A DNA stretch of 64,000 bases from Marinoscillum sp040218045. Lineage in GTDB: Bacteria; Bacteroidota; Bacteroidia; Cytophagales; Cyclobacteriaceae. Positions 51,894 through 60,840 of this stretch are shown here, in pieces (position 1 is the stretch's first letter; the number at the start of each line of letters is the position of its first letter). A program made the translations under genes and the position numbers. Under the pieces are notes generated by a model. That model was not told where the DNA came from and did not search any database. It was given only the letters and a program-made list of their open reading frames with translations. The stretch is taken from positions 129,652 to 193,651 of the forward strand of contig JAVJQA010000001.1 of NCBI GenBank assembly GCA_040218045.1, written 5' to 3'.

Positions 51894-53195
51894 TTAGTTT
51901 TGGTGAGCTAATTGATCAAAGAAGTTTAGAAAAGGTACGGCTCCATATTTACCCCTAAGATAATTTTCCTCAAAAGGTTCTGACTTTCTTACTTCATCGG
52001 ATTTGAAATCCCCTAAAGAGTAAAGTTTCGCCGCACCAAACTTATCCTTTTGCGTAAACCAAATTTGATCTCTTCGGAATAATCCTGAACTGAGTAAATT
52101 GGTGTCGTGTGTGTTGAAAATTAACTGGGCATTTTTTGGGTTATGCTCTTTAGAGTTGAACAGAGATACGATTTTGCAAACCAGATTGGGGTGCAATTTG
52201 GAATCCAGTTCATCTACGATCAAAGGGTATCCATTCTCCAGGCAATCCAGGATAGGTCCTGTAAGAGCGAAAAATTTCCTGGTACCGGAGGATTCATTTT
52301 CTAGCATAGAGAAATTGACATTACCAACTGACCTTCCTTTCTCATCGTAACGCTTATGAAAAGTAATGGTATCTGAAACAAATTTTACGTCCCCCTCTTT
52401 CGCTTTTCTAAGGATAAATTCTCTGTCTTCCTTAGAAATGCCTTTGGGAAGATTAGTCAGATCCAACACCTCAATGCTCAAATCGTCAATGCCTAAATCC
52501 GCAGCCTTTAAGAGTTCCAGAATTTTGGATTTGTAGTCTGGCTCATTTGTTTTGAACATGGTATATACTTCATAACCCTCTTCTTTCAGTCCTGAGATGG
52601 TAGCCAGATCCTTGAACCAATCGATTACGTTGGAAGAGATCGGCTCATTGAATTGTGCTGCTACAGAAAGAAGGAGAGCATTGTCTCTGATCATACCTTC
52701 ACGTACTAAGGTTGCTCCCTTGGAGAAGTTTCTTGAATGTGTTTCAAAGTTTTGATAGTCTCTGTAGAAAATTTCAACTTCCTTGGTTTTTTTCTGAAAA
52801 AGCCACTCTGCCACTACTTTTTCCCTGGTTACTTCAAAACCATAGCGATATAAAATGTCTTGATATAAGAAAACTGCCTCGAACTCAGAAGGTTCTTTTT
52901 CACTTTCTGTATCTAATCCAAATGGCATGATACCAATCGGTTCTCCTTTCTGGCTATCTTTAGAAGAAGTAATCACAAAGTTTTTCATGAACTGAATAGC
53001 TTCAATAAACTTGCTTTTGCCACTGGCATTGGCACCATAAATAACCGCACTTTTAAGAATCCTAAGATTGGAAGGAGCAGCCTCAATGATATTGTCATTT
53101 GTTCTCGAATCTTTGTCGTAATTAGAAGCCACCATGCTGAGCGTAGATCTTTCACGAAAAGTCTTGAAATTACGTACAGTTAACTGAATCAACAT
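51894..53195 (-). CDS. rloA: AAA15-family ATPase, RloA-like defence ATPase
   Basis: From the ATG at 53195 the protein has 433 residues. Seventeen upstream codons are open but would precede the family start MLIQLTVRNFKTFRE. The Walker A motif is GANASGKS at residues 54-61, an ABC-type signature-like segment is ENESSGTRKFFAL, and Walker B is LIVDELDSKLHP around residue 325. A histidine switch (FNTHDTNLL) follows. It is an SMC/RecF-like AAA15 ATPase of the type that pairs with RloB and with OLD-like or PARIS-like effectors. The ATPase would sense phage infection and control RloB. Confidence 0.88.
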   Translation of the reverse strand: MLIQLTVRNFKTFRERSTLSMVASNYDKDSRTNDNIIEAAPSNLRILKSAVIYGANASGKSKFIEAIQFMKNFVITSSKDSQKGEPIGIMPFGLDTESEKEPSEFEAVFLYQDILYRYGFEVTREKVVAEWLFQKKTKEVEIFYRDYQNFETHSRNFSKGATLVREGMIRDNALLLSVAAQFNEPISSNVIDWFKDLATISGLKEEGYEVYTMFKTNEPDYKSKILELLKAADLGIDDLSIEVLDLTNLPKGISKEDREFILRKAKEGDVKFVSDTITFHKRYDEKGRSVGNVNFSMLENESSGTRKFFALTGPILDCLENGYPLIVDELDSKLHPNLVCKIVSLFNSKEHNPKNAQLIFNTHDTNLLSSGLFRRDQIWFTQKDKFGAAKLYSLGDFKSDEVRKSEPFEENYLRGKYGAVPFLNFFDQLAHQN

Positions 53196-53221
53196 AATAA
53201 GATTGTTTTTCGCATTTATTA

Positions 53222-53250
53222 CGCAATAATACGTCTTATTGTGCAATATG
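53222..53250. promoter_or_regulatory. Candidate operator before the rloAB genes
   Basis: CGCAATAATACGTCTTATTG, followed by TGCAATATG, forms an imperfect inverted repeat (GCAATAA...TTATTGtGC) in the promoter of the minus-strand ATPase gene. It shares CGTCTTAT and GCAATAT with the second operator at 38150-38169. Binding by an XRE-type regulator is inference. Confidence 0.4.
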
Positions 53251-53657
53251 TTTGATTTTACGTTTTATAATAATTAAAGAGTAAGATTAATTTAACCCCT
53301 CTCCGGCTCTCCCCATGCGGGGAGAGTGCCCTATGAGATCATAAATCCCATGGATAATTTTGGGGCTCTCTTCTCTTCGTTTCTGAGGCAGTGGTGGGTG
53401 TCACTAGTGATTATCAATCTAAGTAGTTGATTCGGGGATAAGGTGGCCAAGGTGGTTTGATCAGTAGAAGTAAGTCTCAACTTTAGTTGATATTTATCAT
53501 GGAATCAGAACCTGGTTGTCATTATTAAAAGGAAAAATAGGACTCTTCTATTACCCTGGTAAATGACCTCTACCCACTTTATGGTATTTTATGAGAACAG
53601 GCTCCTTAAATGTGCGAAAGAGAAGCCTGAAATTATTAGCTTGTTAGAAAAAACACC
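53251..53657. other. Intergenic region between rloA and the cas operon
   Basis: About 400 nt without a convincing gene. It holds a CTCTCCCC-ATGC-GGGGAGAG hairpin within TTTAACCCCTCTCCGGCTCT (53291-53325), a member of the dispersed palindrome families. The promoter for the cas operon should lie in the AT-rich sequence after 53480, but I see no clear consensus. Fourteen nucleotides here (53291-53304) also occur in one CRISPR spacer. Confidence 0.5.
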
Positions 53658-54449
53658 TTGAGATTTCGTCTGACCTTACATGTAAAAAGAGGGAGTATCC
53701 TGCCCTTAAATTATCAATACCCTATTTCCTCCTGGATCTACAAGTGTATCAATCGGGCAGACTCTGACTTTGCCAGTTTCCTGCACGAGCAGGGTTACAA
53801 CGGTGCCAAAGCAGGTAAACCTTTTAAGTTTTTCACTTTTTCTAAACTCCATGTTCCGGAGCGAGATATCTACCAGGACCGGATGGTCATCAAGAGTTCT
53901 CAGGTGTATCTGACGTTGAGCTTTTTGGTGGAGCAGGCGGCTGAGAAGTTTGTCACCGGGGTTTTTCAACAACAACATGCAGGCATAGGAGACAAAAAAT
54001 CGCAGGTAGACTTTGAGGTGGGGAGTATAGAAGCCCGACCTGTACCAATTGGCAATGACCTACTTATTAAAACCAGCTCGCCCATTGTGGTGAGCAGGCC
54101 GGAAATAGACAAGGACGGTAAGATGAGGGCTCAATTTATGTCTCCAGAAGATGAAGGCTACAATGATTATTTTCTTAAAAACCTGATCAATAAGTATGAG
54201 AGCTATGCCCACTACACGGGGAACTCGATCTCAGCAGCATTTACAGAATCCATGGACTGGACATTAGAAAAGGACAGAGTGAAGTCCCGACTGGAAACGA
54301 TTAAGTCCGGGACCAAGGCTGAAACCAAGGTTCGAGGGTATGATTATACCTTTCGATTAAGAGCTCCTGAACCGATGGTTCGGATTGGATTGCTGGCAGG
54401 CTTTGGTGAGAAGAATAGTTTGGGGTTTGGATGTGGGGAGGTGGTTTGA
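53658..54449 (+). CDS. cas6: CRISPR-associated endoribonuclease Cas6 (first type)
   Basis: A 263-residue Cas6. TTG at 53658 is the only plausible start, because an in-frame TAG lies 19 nt upstream. The family pattern is complete: MRFRLTLHVKRGSILPLNYQ, SSWIYKCINRADSDFASFLH (H43 is the likely catalytic histidine), EQGY, FKFFTFSKL, and the C-terminal glycine-rich loop GLLAGFGEKNSLGFGCGEV. Cas6 cuts the repeat RNA to make crRNA with an 8-nt repeat-derived 5' handle. It heads the operon, 78 nt before a second cas6. Confidence 0.92.
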   Translation: MRFRLTLHVKRGSILPLNYQYPISSWIYKCINRADSDFASFLHEQGYNGAKAGKPFKFFTFSKLHVPERDIYQDRMVIKSSQVYLTLSFLVEQAAEKFVTGVFQQQHAGIGDKKSQVDFEVGSIEARPVPIGNDLLIKTSSPIVVSRPEIDKDGKMRAQFMSPEDEGYNDYFLKNLINKYESYAHYTGNSISAAFTESMDWTLEKDRVKSRLETIKSGTKAETKVRGYDYTFRLRAPEPMVRIGLLAGFGEKNSLGFGCGEVV

Positions 54450-54527
54450 GCTGTTTGTGAAAGAATAATGGAGGGTTTGGAAAGAATATTACATATAGTT
54501 TTAAGAATTAGCTTTAATTGATTAACA

Positions 54528-55190
54528 ATGAGAATTATTATTAAAACTTCAGAGAATCATGAAGTCGTTCATTTCGACCACATCCCTTATCTGGTCGGAG
54601 CGATCCATAAATGGCTTGGGGTTAATAACTCAGTGCATGGAACCGTCTCACTGTACTCATTCTCTTGGTTGAACGGGGGACGAAAGGAAAATGGAGGACT
54701 CAATTTTCCTTCAGGAGCCAGTTTTTTCATAAGTGCACATGATGAAAACTTGATCAAGCAAATCATAAATGGGGCAATGGAACAGCCTGAGCTTTTTGCA
54801 GGCATGAGGGTTCAAGAAATCAAGATTCAAAATACTCCATTCTTCGAAGGGGATGAAGAGCGCTTTCCAGTGGCCAGTCCAGTCTTGATTAAAAAGAAAG
54901 AAGAGGATCGGGTCAAGCATTGCCTATTTGATGATCCGGATGCCAATGAATATTTGACACAATCGATGCATAAAAAAATGGACATTGCCGGAATAGATCC
55001 TGCTGGGCTGTCGATATCATTCGATCCGGATTATCGATCTGCCCATACCAAGTTGGTAAACTACAATGGCATTAAAAATAGGGCAAGCGTATGTCCGGTG
55101 AGAGTGAAGGGCTCTCCTGAGCAAATTGCCTTTGTCTGGAATGTTGGTGTGGGCAATAGTACCGGAATAGGTTTTGGAGCACTAAACTGA
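54528..55190 (+). CDS. cas6: Second, divergent Cas6 endoribonuclease
   Basis: A 220-residue protein with a Cas6-like ferredoxin-fold pattern but clearly not a copy of the first. It reads MRIIIKTSENHEVVHFDHIP, LVGAIHKWLGVNNSVHG (candidate catalytic histidine in AIHKW), ASPVLIKKK, YNGIKNRASVCPVRVKGSPE, and ends NVGVGNSTGIGFGALN, the family's C-terminal G-loop. This second type is common in Bacteroidota CRISPR loci. Only one array is visible here, so the second enzyme may process another array, or one of the two may be structural. Confidence 0.88.
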   Translation: MRIIIKTSENHEVVHFDHIPYLVGAIHKWLGVNNSVHGTVSLYSFSWLNGGRKENGGLNFPSGASFFISAHDENLIKQIINGAMEQPELFAGMRVQEIKIQNTPFFEGDEERFPVASPVLIKKKEEDRVKHCLFDDPDANEYLTQSMHKKMDIAGIDPAGLSISFDPDYRSAHTKLVNYNGIKNRASVCPVRVKGSPEQIAFVWNVGVGNSTGIGFGALN

Positions 55191-55197
55191 TTTGAAA

Positions 55198-55782
55198 ATG
55201 AACTACTACGTTGTGAAATATTCTGGCCCCTTTGGATTCATTAAGCCATGGACGGCTGTTAGGGACAGTGAAACTTTTAGTCAGCAGTTTTTGACTCCTT
55301 CAATAGTAGAGGGTATTGAGAAGAAATTGTTTCCAGAGTTGCTTGGTGAATCTGGGATCAAAAAAATAATTGGTCACCGATTGGCCTATGATCAGGTGAC
55401 AGGACAACAAGAAGTGATTCAAACCAGAGGTTGGAACTCGACAAGAAAAGGCAGAGAATTTCTGTTTGAACGTCCCAAGGCTATTTTAATAAGAGGAGTT
55501 TTGCTGAACCCCGTGCTTCATTTGGCATTTGGTTCAAAAGAGGATGCTGAAATAGCAGATCATCAACATGTTTGCTTGTGCAGAAATGAAGACATGCTGT
55601 ATCCTGAGCAGGTGATTGAAACCAGCAAACATCAGTTTGAAGAAAGTGAAGAAGATTTCCCGGGGTTCGAATTAGTGTTTGAAAAAACAGAAAAGTCGTT
55701 TCTGGTGGGTTATCACCGGGTGACCAATGAGCCTATGTATGGCTGGATACGTGTAGTAGGCCAACCTGTCAATGCAGCATAA
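55198..55782 (+). CDS. cas5: CRISPR-associated protein Cas5
   Basis: From ATG 55198 the protein has 194 residues; an in-frame TTG two codons upstream is less likely. The N-terminus MNYYVVKYSGPFGFIKPWTA and TPSIVEGIEKKLFPELLGE matches the Cas5 pattern, and a repeated beta-strand layout follows (FLFERPKAILIRGVLLNPVL, FVGYHRV-like end). In type I complexes Cas5 holds the 5' handle of the crRNA. Its stop overlaps the cas3 start by 1 nt (TAATG). The assignment depends partly on operon position. Confidence 0.78.
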   Translation: MNYYVVKYSGPFGFIKPWTAVRDSETFSQQFLTPSIVEGIEKKLFPELLGESGIKKIIGHRLAYDQVTGQQEVIQTRGWNSTRKGREFLFERPKAILIRGVLLNPVLHLAFGSKEDAEIADHQHVCLCRNEDMLYPEQVIETSKHQFEESEEDFPGFELVFEKTEKSFLVGYHRVTNEPMYGWIRVVGQPVNAA

Positions 55783-57929
55783 TGGAAAAGCTCCTCGCAA
55801 AATCCGGCCCGGAATGGACAAGTCTGGAAGCTCATTTGCTACATGTCTCTTATGCCTCCACGGCATTCGCACGATACCTAGGAATGGACGAAGGCATCGC
55901 ATACCAAGGGGCCATTTTACACGATATCGGTAAGGCCCATCCGGAGTTTCAGAAAAGATTGCAGCCTGGCTATAGAAGTATCAAGGTTTTTAGACATGAA
56001 ATTACTTCGCTGTTTTTTCTATCTGCCTTTCCTGAAAGTGATCATCCTGCATTGATTGAGATGGTGGCGGGTCATCATAAGTCAGTAAAAAAAGACACAG
56101 GTGACAAAGGGTTGCTTGATTTAGAAGAAGCTTATGACTATGAAGATTATCATATTGGACAATGGGACAAATGGAGTCCTGAGGCCTTTGTTCTGCTGAA
56201 TGAATTGGGAATAAACGGCACTCCGTTTTCGGAAGATCAAGCAAGAGATAACCTTCAGAAGGCAATCGAATATTGTGAACAAGCCGTAAAGCACCGTGGA
56301 TACAGTGATTGGCGCGGCTTGTTGATGGGTGCTGATCATTATGCATCGGCCATCATTGATGACACAGAAAGATTTCTTCACAAGGCTTTCAAGACACCCA
56401 AGCTCTCCTTCTTTAATAGAACCCATCATCTTTATCCTCTATCATTCAAAGACACCAGCTCCGAAAAAACACATACGATAGTTGTTGCAAGTACTGGAGC
56501 AGGAAAGACAGATTTCTTGTTTAAGAGAACTAAAGGCAGAATTTTTTACACCCTCCCCTTTCAGGCTTCCATCAATGCGATGTACAAACGCGTGGCGCAT
56601 GATTTAAAGGATGAAAACCCCGAACTGGACATACGGGTACTACATTCCTCTTCTATGGTAGTAAAACGTAAAGGAGCCGAAGAGGAAACTGCCTTGCAGT
56701 CCCTGTTTGGATCATCCATTAAGATACTTACACCGCACCAGCTAGCTGCACTCGCCTTTGGGATGAAAGGATATGAGGCGTTGCTTCTTGACCTAAAAGG
56801 ATGTGATATCATCCTGGATGAAATTCACACTTACACAGGTGCATCACAGGCTATTGTTCTTAAACTGGTATTTATCCTGCATCAATTGAAGTGCCGCATT
56901 CATATTGGCACGGCTACTATGCCTACTGCCTTATACAACAAAATAAAGGGGATTTTAGGGGAGGATGTACTGGAAGTCAAATTGAGCGAGGAAGAGATGG
57001 ATCAGTTTGACCGTCACACCATTCATAAAATAAAAGATTTTGAGGAATCACTTCCTGTCATAAACCATGCGATACAAAATGACCAAAAAATATTAGCCGT
57101 TTATAATCGGGTAGCACGCGCTCAGGAAGCCTATTCCGAACTTAAAGAGACTTTTCCTGATGTCCCCATCATGCTTTTGCATAGCCGGTTCAAACGAGGA
57201 GATCGGAATGAAAAAGAAAGACAGTTGATGGGACTGGATGAAACTGGAAGTCCAACCGGACAATTCAATACTTCCGTTGAGGCTTGTATCGTGGTGTCCA
57301 CTCAGATTGTGGAAGTAAGTCTGGACATCAGTTTTGATCTGATGATCACCGAAACCGCCCCCATTGATGCAATGATCCAGCGTTTTGGAAGGGTCAACCG
57401 AAAAAGATCAGATGATACAATAGGCAAAACCAAGTCTATTTATGTCATTGCTCCACCGGAAAGTAAAACAGATGCCCTACCCTATAAGCTGGATACCTTA
57501 AACCTGTCCTTTGAAGTTTTGCCAGATGGTGACATTTTGAGAGAAAGGGATTTACAGGAAAAGATCGATCAGGTATTCCCGGAAATTGACTTTTTAAACA
57601 TTGAAACGCATTCGGTTTTTAAAGAAGACGGACGAATTAAAATCGATAAGCTGACCCATCACAGCAAGTCCATTCTTTTTCAGTTACTGGACATAGACTC
57701 GGTTTCCTGTATTTGCGAAAGCGATGCAGACGATTATAGAGATTCCTATTTTGAACAAAGACTGGGGATGGAGATTCCCGTTCGCTATTTCAATGTCCAA
57801 GAAATGAATCAAGTTCACAACGGCAATAAGCCATTCATTATTCCAGATAAAGCTTATGATCAGGAAACAGGGCTAGACGTCCGGAAAATCAGTGAAAATA
57901 ATTTTGACGTAAATCTGCAAATACTATGA
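55782..57929 (+). CDS. cas3: CRISPR-associated helicase/nuclease Cas3
   Basis: A 715-residue Cas3 with the HD nuclease domain first (GAILHDIGKAHPEFQKRL, H47-D48; GHHKSVKKDTG) and then the superfamily 2 helicase. Walker A is VVASTGAGKTDF (about 233-244), the DExH box is DEIHTY (about 346), motif III is IGTATMP, and motif VI is MIQRFGRVNRK. It unwinds and degrades DNA recruited by the Cascade complex. Domain order HD-helicase is standard, and the length is normal for subtype I-B. It overlaps cas8 by 4 nt (ATGA). Confidence 0.95.
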   Translation: MEKLLAKSGPEWTSLEAHLLHVSYASTAFARYLGMDEGIAYQGAILHDIGKAHPEFQKRLQPGYRSIKVFRHEITSLFFLSAFPESDHPALIEMVAGHHKSVKKDTGDKGLLDLEEAYDYEDYHIGQWDKWSPEAFVLLNELGINGTPFSEDQARDNLQKAIEYCEQAVKHRGYSDWRGLLMGADHYASAIIDDTERFLHKAFKTPKLSFFNRTHHLYPLSFKDTSSEKTHTIVVASTGAGKTDFLFKRTKGRIFYTLPFQASINAMYKRVAHDLKDENPELDIRVLHSSSMVVKRKGAEEETALQSLFGSSIKILTPHQLAALAFGMKGYEALLLDLKGCDIILDEIHTYTGASQAIVLKLVFILHQLKCRIHIGTATMPTALYNKIKGILGEDVLEVKLSEEEMDQFDRHTIHKIKDFEESLPVINHAIQNDQKILAVYNRVARAQEAYSELKETFPDVPIMLLHSRFKRGDRNEKERQLMGLDETGSPTGQFNTSVEACIVVSTQIVEVSLDISFDLMITETAPIDAMIQRFGRVNRKRSDDTIGKTKSIYVIAPPESKTDALPYKLDTLNLSFEVLPDGDILRERDLQEKIDQVFPEIDFLNIETHSVFKEDGRIKIDKLTHHSKSILFQLLDIDSVSCICESDADDYRDSYFEQRLGMEIPVRYFNVQEMNQVHNGNKPFIIPDKAYDQETGLDVRKISENNFDVNLQIL

Positions 57930-59239
57930 TCACCTCAGTCATCGGAAGGACATTTCTCAATGCTTACAACGAAAAATTCGGTAAAGACCTCTCACCCAAG
58001 GCATTTTTCGAGGAAGAGTATTGGGGGCTCTTTTACAATCATCCCAAATATATGCAATGGGTAACCAACTCTCCTTTCGTACAGATGAAAAAGGGTCAAA
58101 AGCCTCATTTGCTCAACGAAACTGAGCGCATCGAGAAACTGGAAAGTTTATTAGAAAAGGCAGCTAATGATGTGCCGGATGCCAGCTTTGCCTTGGGCTT
58201 TCCTGCATCCGAGGCGAAAGAATATGCCAGCACCTCTGGTATGGTAAGTGATGTATTGGTACCTGTGGATGAAAATGAGGTTTACCTTTCCTGGATTGGA
58301 AGTGGACTGGGAATTACAGTGGCGGGTGGTTTTACCATTCTCTTTGATGACCCTCAAATAACCCTGAAAACCTATGAAGGATGGAAGGTTTATCGAAAAT
58401 ATCTGAACGATCCATCTCTTGATAAACTCAGAGGAAACCAAATCAATAGCTGGAACGGGCAGTGGCTCACTTATGCTATGGGCAAGGAATATAGGGGGGA
58501 TTTTGATTTTACGGATTTAACAAGTCAGGGTATTTTCAAAGTAGATACTTCATTGGCGGAAGTCCAGACAGTGAATTGGTCTCAATTATTTTTCAGCCTT
58601 TCCAAACAATTTCCCAAAGCAGAAATGATGGGCTATGTCTATGGGTTCGGACAGACCAACAAGACTATTGGTTTTATTCCCTTTCAGCTCAAATCTGGAG
58701 ATAAACTCAAAGACGTGTATCGTCAATTGTTTGGAGGGGAGTATTCCAGTCCCAAAGAATTTGAAAGCCTTTTTGGGATGCATATCAAACGAGCCTGTGA
58801 GCTGGGCACCATTGGATTACAAGCACTTCGGCCTGACAGTTTGAAAAAGTACATGACTGAAGGCAAAAATCTATCCTTTAAAAAAGAAGAAGACACAATA
58901 AATTATCAAGCATACAAAACCTGGTTAATCGCTATGTTAACACGAAACAAAGAAGAAGTCACAGACTATACCCCGAAATTGGCTGAGGTCATTTTGCGGT
59001 ATAGAAACACTGGTAAAGGAATGTCCCGAATCACATTAGTGGAAAAAGAGATGTTCACCTCAACATCCAAGAAGGGATTTATTGAATCCTTGACTCAAAT
59101 GATTTCAGACCTCAATGATCAGGATTTGACAACCCTCAAAACGCTGAAAGATGAAGTACACTTGATGACCAATGAGGAGTTTGGTTATTTCCTTACACTT
59201 TTAAAATTTGATTACGCATACCAACAAAAGAAATCTTAA
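57926..59239 (+). CDS. cas8: Putative large subunit Cas8 (I-B type)
   Basis: A 437-residue protein. It lies where the large subunit is expected, between cas3 and cas7, and has no other obvious role, so the assignment is mostly by position. Visible features are an N-terminal helical part (SVIGRTFLNAYNEKFGKDLS), a middle beta-rich section (NEVYLSWIGSGLGITVAGGF) and a charged C-terminus (LTQMISDLNDQDLTTLKTLK). It is shorter than many Cas8b proteins. The large subunit recognises the PAM and recruits Cas3. Sequence identity to known Cas8b families is not recognisable by eye. Confidence 0.6.
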   Translation: MITSVIGRTFLNAYNEKFGKDLSPKAFFEEEYWGLFYNHPKYMQWVTNSPFVQMKKGQKPHLLNETERIEKLESLLEKAANDVPDASFALGFPASEAKEYASTSGMVSDVLVPVDENEVYLSWIGSGLGITVAGGFTILFDDPQITLKTYEGWKVYRKYLNDPSLDKLRGNQINSWNGQWLTYAMGKEYRGDFDFTDLTSQGIFKVDTSLAEVQTVNWSQLFFSLSKQFPKAEMMGYVYGFGQTNKTIGFIPFQLKSGDKLKDVYRQLFGGEYSSPKEFESLFGMHIKRACELGTIGLQALRPDSLKKYMTEGKNLSFKKEEDTINYQAYKTWLIAMLTRNKEEVTDYTPKLAEVILRYRNTGKGMSRITLVEKEMFTSTSKKGFIESLTQMISDLNDQDLTTLKTLKDEVHLMTNEEFGYFLTLLKFDYAYQQKKS

Positions 59240-59253
59240 ACTAAAAATATTGA

Positions 59254-60336
59254 ATGATGAATACGATTTATATCCGAACCCTGAAAAGAGCCGAGCACAC
59301 TGTTTTCAATGTAGCCAATGGGCAAAAATATTATTACGATTCCCAGTTCGGCAGGCGCATACCGTTTTCTAGTGGTCAGCAAGTAAAAAGGTCTATGATC
59401 GATGCTTTATGTGAAGAAATTGGTCAGATTCCATCTCCAACTACCTTCCTTTTCGAAGTGGATAAACAGAAAAAACTCAAAGAGGGTGAAGTATATGGTA
59501 CTTGTGATCCCACCTATGCCGATCAATTGTTTGGGGGGTGGATGAAAGCCTCTAAAGGTGGTGGAGAAAGAACGCTTAAGCGAAGAAGCCCATTATCCAT
59601 ATCAGCTATGAGAGCATTGCATCCGTTGTTGGCCGGGATGGATTCAAATGGAGGGGAAGCAGGATCATTTGATAGAAGTGAGCGACCCAATAATAAGGTA
59701 ATTGTACGGGATGAAAAAGACAATATTCTAACAGAAGAGGAGATAGCTGCGATCCTTAAAGTGGAAGGAAATGCTGACAGGAGCCTAAGCAGAAAATGGC
59801 TAAATCCTGCAGAGCGTGCCACAGGTCTTTTTGTATTTGATATCGCTATTGATTTGAGAAGATTGTTTTCTGTGAGCATCAATCAACTAGAACCGGAAAT
59901 GGCAGATTCGACTATCGAAAAATTAAAATCAGACGGTTGGATAGAGTCGGAAAATGTATTTGGAAAATGCCTTGTCGCACCGAAATCATTAAGGGAAAAG
60001 TGGATTCCAGGATTGGTGAAAGCCATTATTAACTGGCGAATTACGTCCAACCAATCGAGGACTTTTAGTTTAATGGACACACTGGCTATTTCTATAAGTG
60101 ATAATGCCAACCTCATCGCTGGAAGTATTAGGGCCAAGCTTTCAGAGGATGATTCTAGAAAAGCTGATCCCATCGTGGACGAAGGGATGTCAGGTGTTGA
60201 CACGTTTATCACGTTACAAGCCGGTGCCTATATCCATACGAAGGGAGAAACTCCCGATGCTCTGGAAAGGACGGAGAAAAAGTTAGTGGAGTGGATGACT
60301 GCCTTTGACTATGAAAACCAGAAAGTAAATACTTAA
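59254..60336 (+). CDS. cas7: CRISPR-associated protein Cas7 (DevR/Cst2-like)
   Basis: A 360-residue protein with the RAMP-like pattern of Cas7. The N-terminus MNTIYIRTLKRAEHTVFNVA is followed by FSSGQQVKRSMIDAL, the conserved SSGQxxKR motif of the DevR/Csh2/Cst2 group. Later sections include RRSPLSISAMRALHPLLAGM and LFVFDIAIDLRRLFSVSINQ. Cas7 forms the helical backbone that covers the spacer part of crRNA. Two adjacent ATG codons (59254 and 59257) are possible starts. It is separated from cas8 by 14 nt and from cas4 by 3 nt. Confidence 0.85.
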   Translation: MMNTIYIRTLKRAEHTVFNVANGQKYYYDSQFGRRIPFSSGQQVKRSMIDALCEEIGQIPSPTTFLFEVDKQKKLKEGEVYGTCDPTYADQLFGGWMKASKGGGERTLKRRSPLSISAMRALHPLLAGMDSNGGEAGSFDRSERPNNKVIVRDEKDNILTEEEIAAILKVEGNADRSLSRKWLNPAERATGLFVFDIAIDLRRLFSVSINQLEPEMADSTIEKLKSDGWIESENVFGKCLVAPKSLREKWIPGLVKAIINWRITSNQSRTFSLMDTLAISISDNANLIAGSIRAKLSEDDSRKADPIVDEGMSGVDTFITLQAGAYIHTKGETPDALERTEKKLVEWMTAFDYENQKVNT

Positions 60337-60339
60337 AAA

Positions 60340-60840
60340 GTGCCCATCACCGCCACTCATATTAACTATTATCATGTATGTCAACGGAAATTGTGGCTTT
60401 TTCATCATGGCATACGCATGGAGCATACCTCTGATCAAGTCTATGAAGGCAAACTCACAGGCGAGCTTAGCTATCCCGATCGGGCAGCGAAATATACGGA
60501 GCTTGTACTGCCTGGAGGTAAGATAGATTACTACGACGCTAAGAATGCGATTGTGCATGAAGTGAAGCAATCCAATAAGGTGGAGCATGCACATATAGCC
60601 CAGGTCAAGTACTACCTCTATTTGTTGATCCAGGCGGGAGTAGAGAAGCCCAAAGGTGTGATTGAGTATCCCAAACTACGAGAAAAAGAACAGGTACTTT
60701 GGGAACAGGGTGATCAGGAAAAAGTGGAACAATGGATCGATAGGGTTAAAGAGAATATTAAAATGGAGCATCCTCCAGAAGTTATCAACAGTAAGATCTG
60801 TAAGTCGTGCAGTTACCATGATTTTTGTTATAGCGAGTGA
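60340..60840 (+). CDS. cas4: CRISPR-associated nuclease Cas4
   Basis: A 166-residue Cas4 with a GTG start at 60340. The four cysteines for the iron-sulfur cluster are C14 (YYHVCQRKLWLF) and C154, C157 and C163 (ICKSCSYHDFCYSE). The RecB-type nuclease motifs are GGKIDYYD and HEVKQSNK, with QVKYYLYLL as the third. Cas4 trims and selects prespacers with a PAM during acquisition together with Cas1-Cas2. It overlaps cas1 by 4 nt. Confidence 0.95.
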   Translation: MPITATHINYYHVCQRKLWLFHHGIRMEHTSDQVYEGKLTGELSYPDRAAKYTELVLPGGKIDYYDAKNAIVHEVKQSNKVEHAHIAQVKYYLYLLIQAGVEKPKGVIEYPKLREKEQVLWEQGDQEKVEQWIDRVKENIKMEHPPEVINSKICKSCSYHDFCYSE

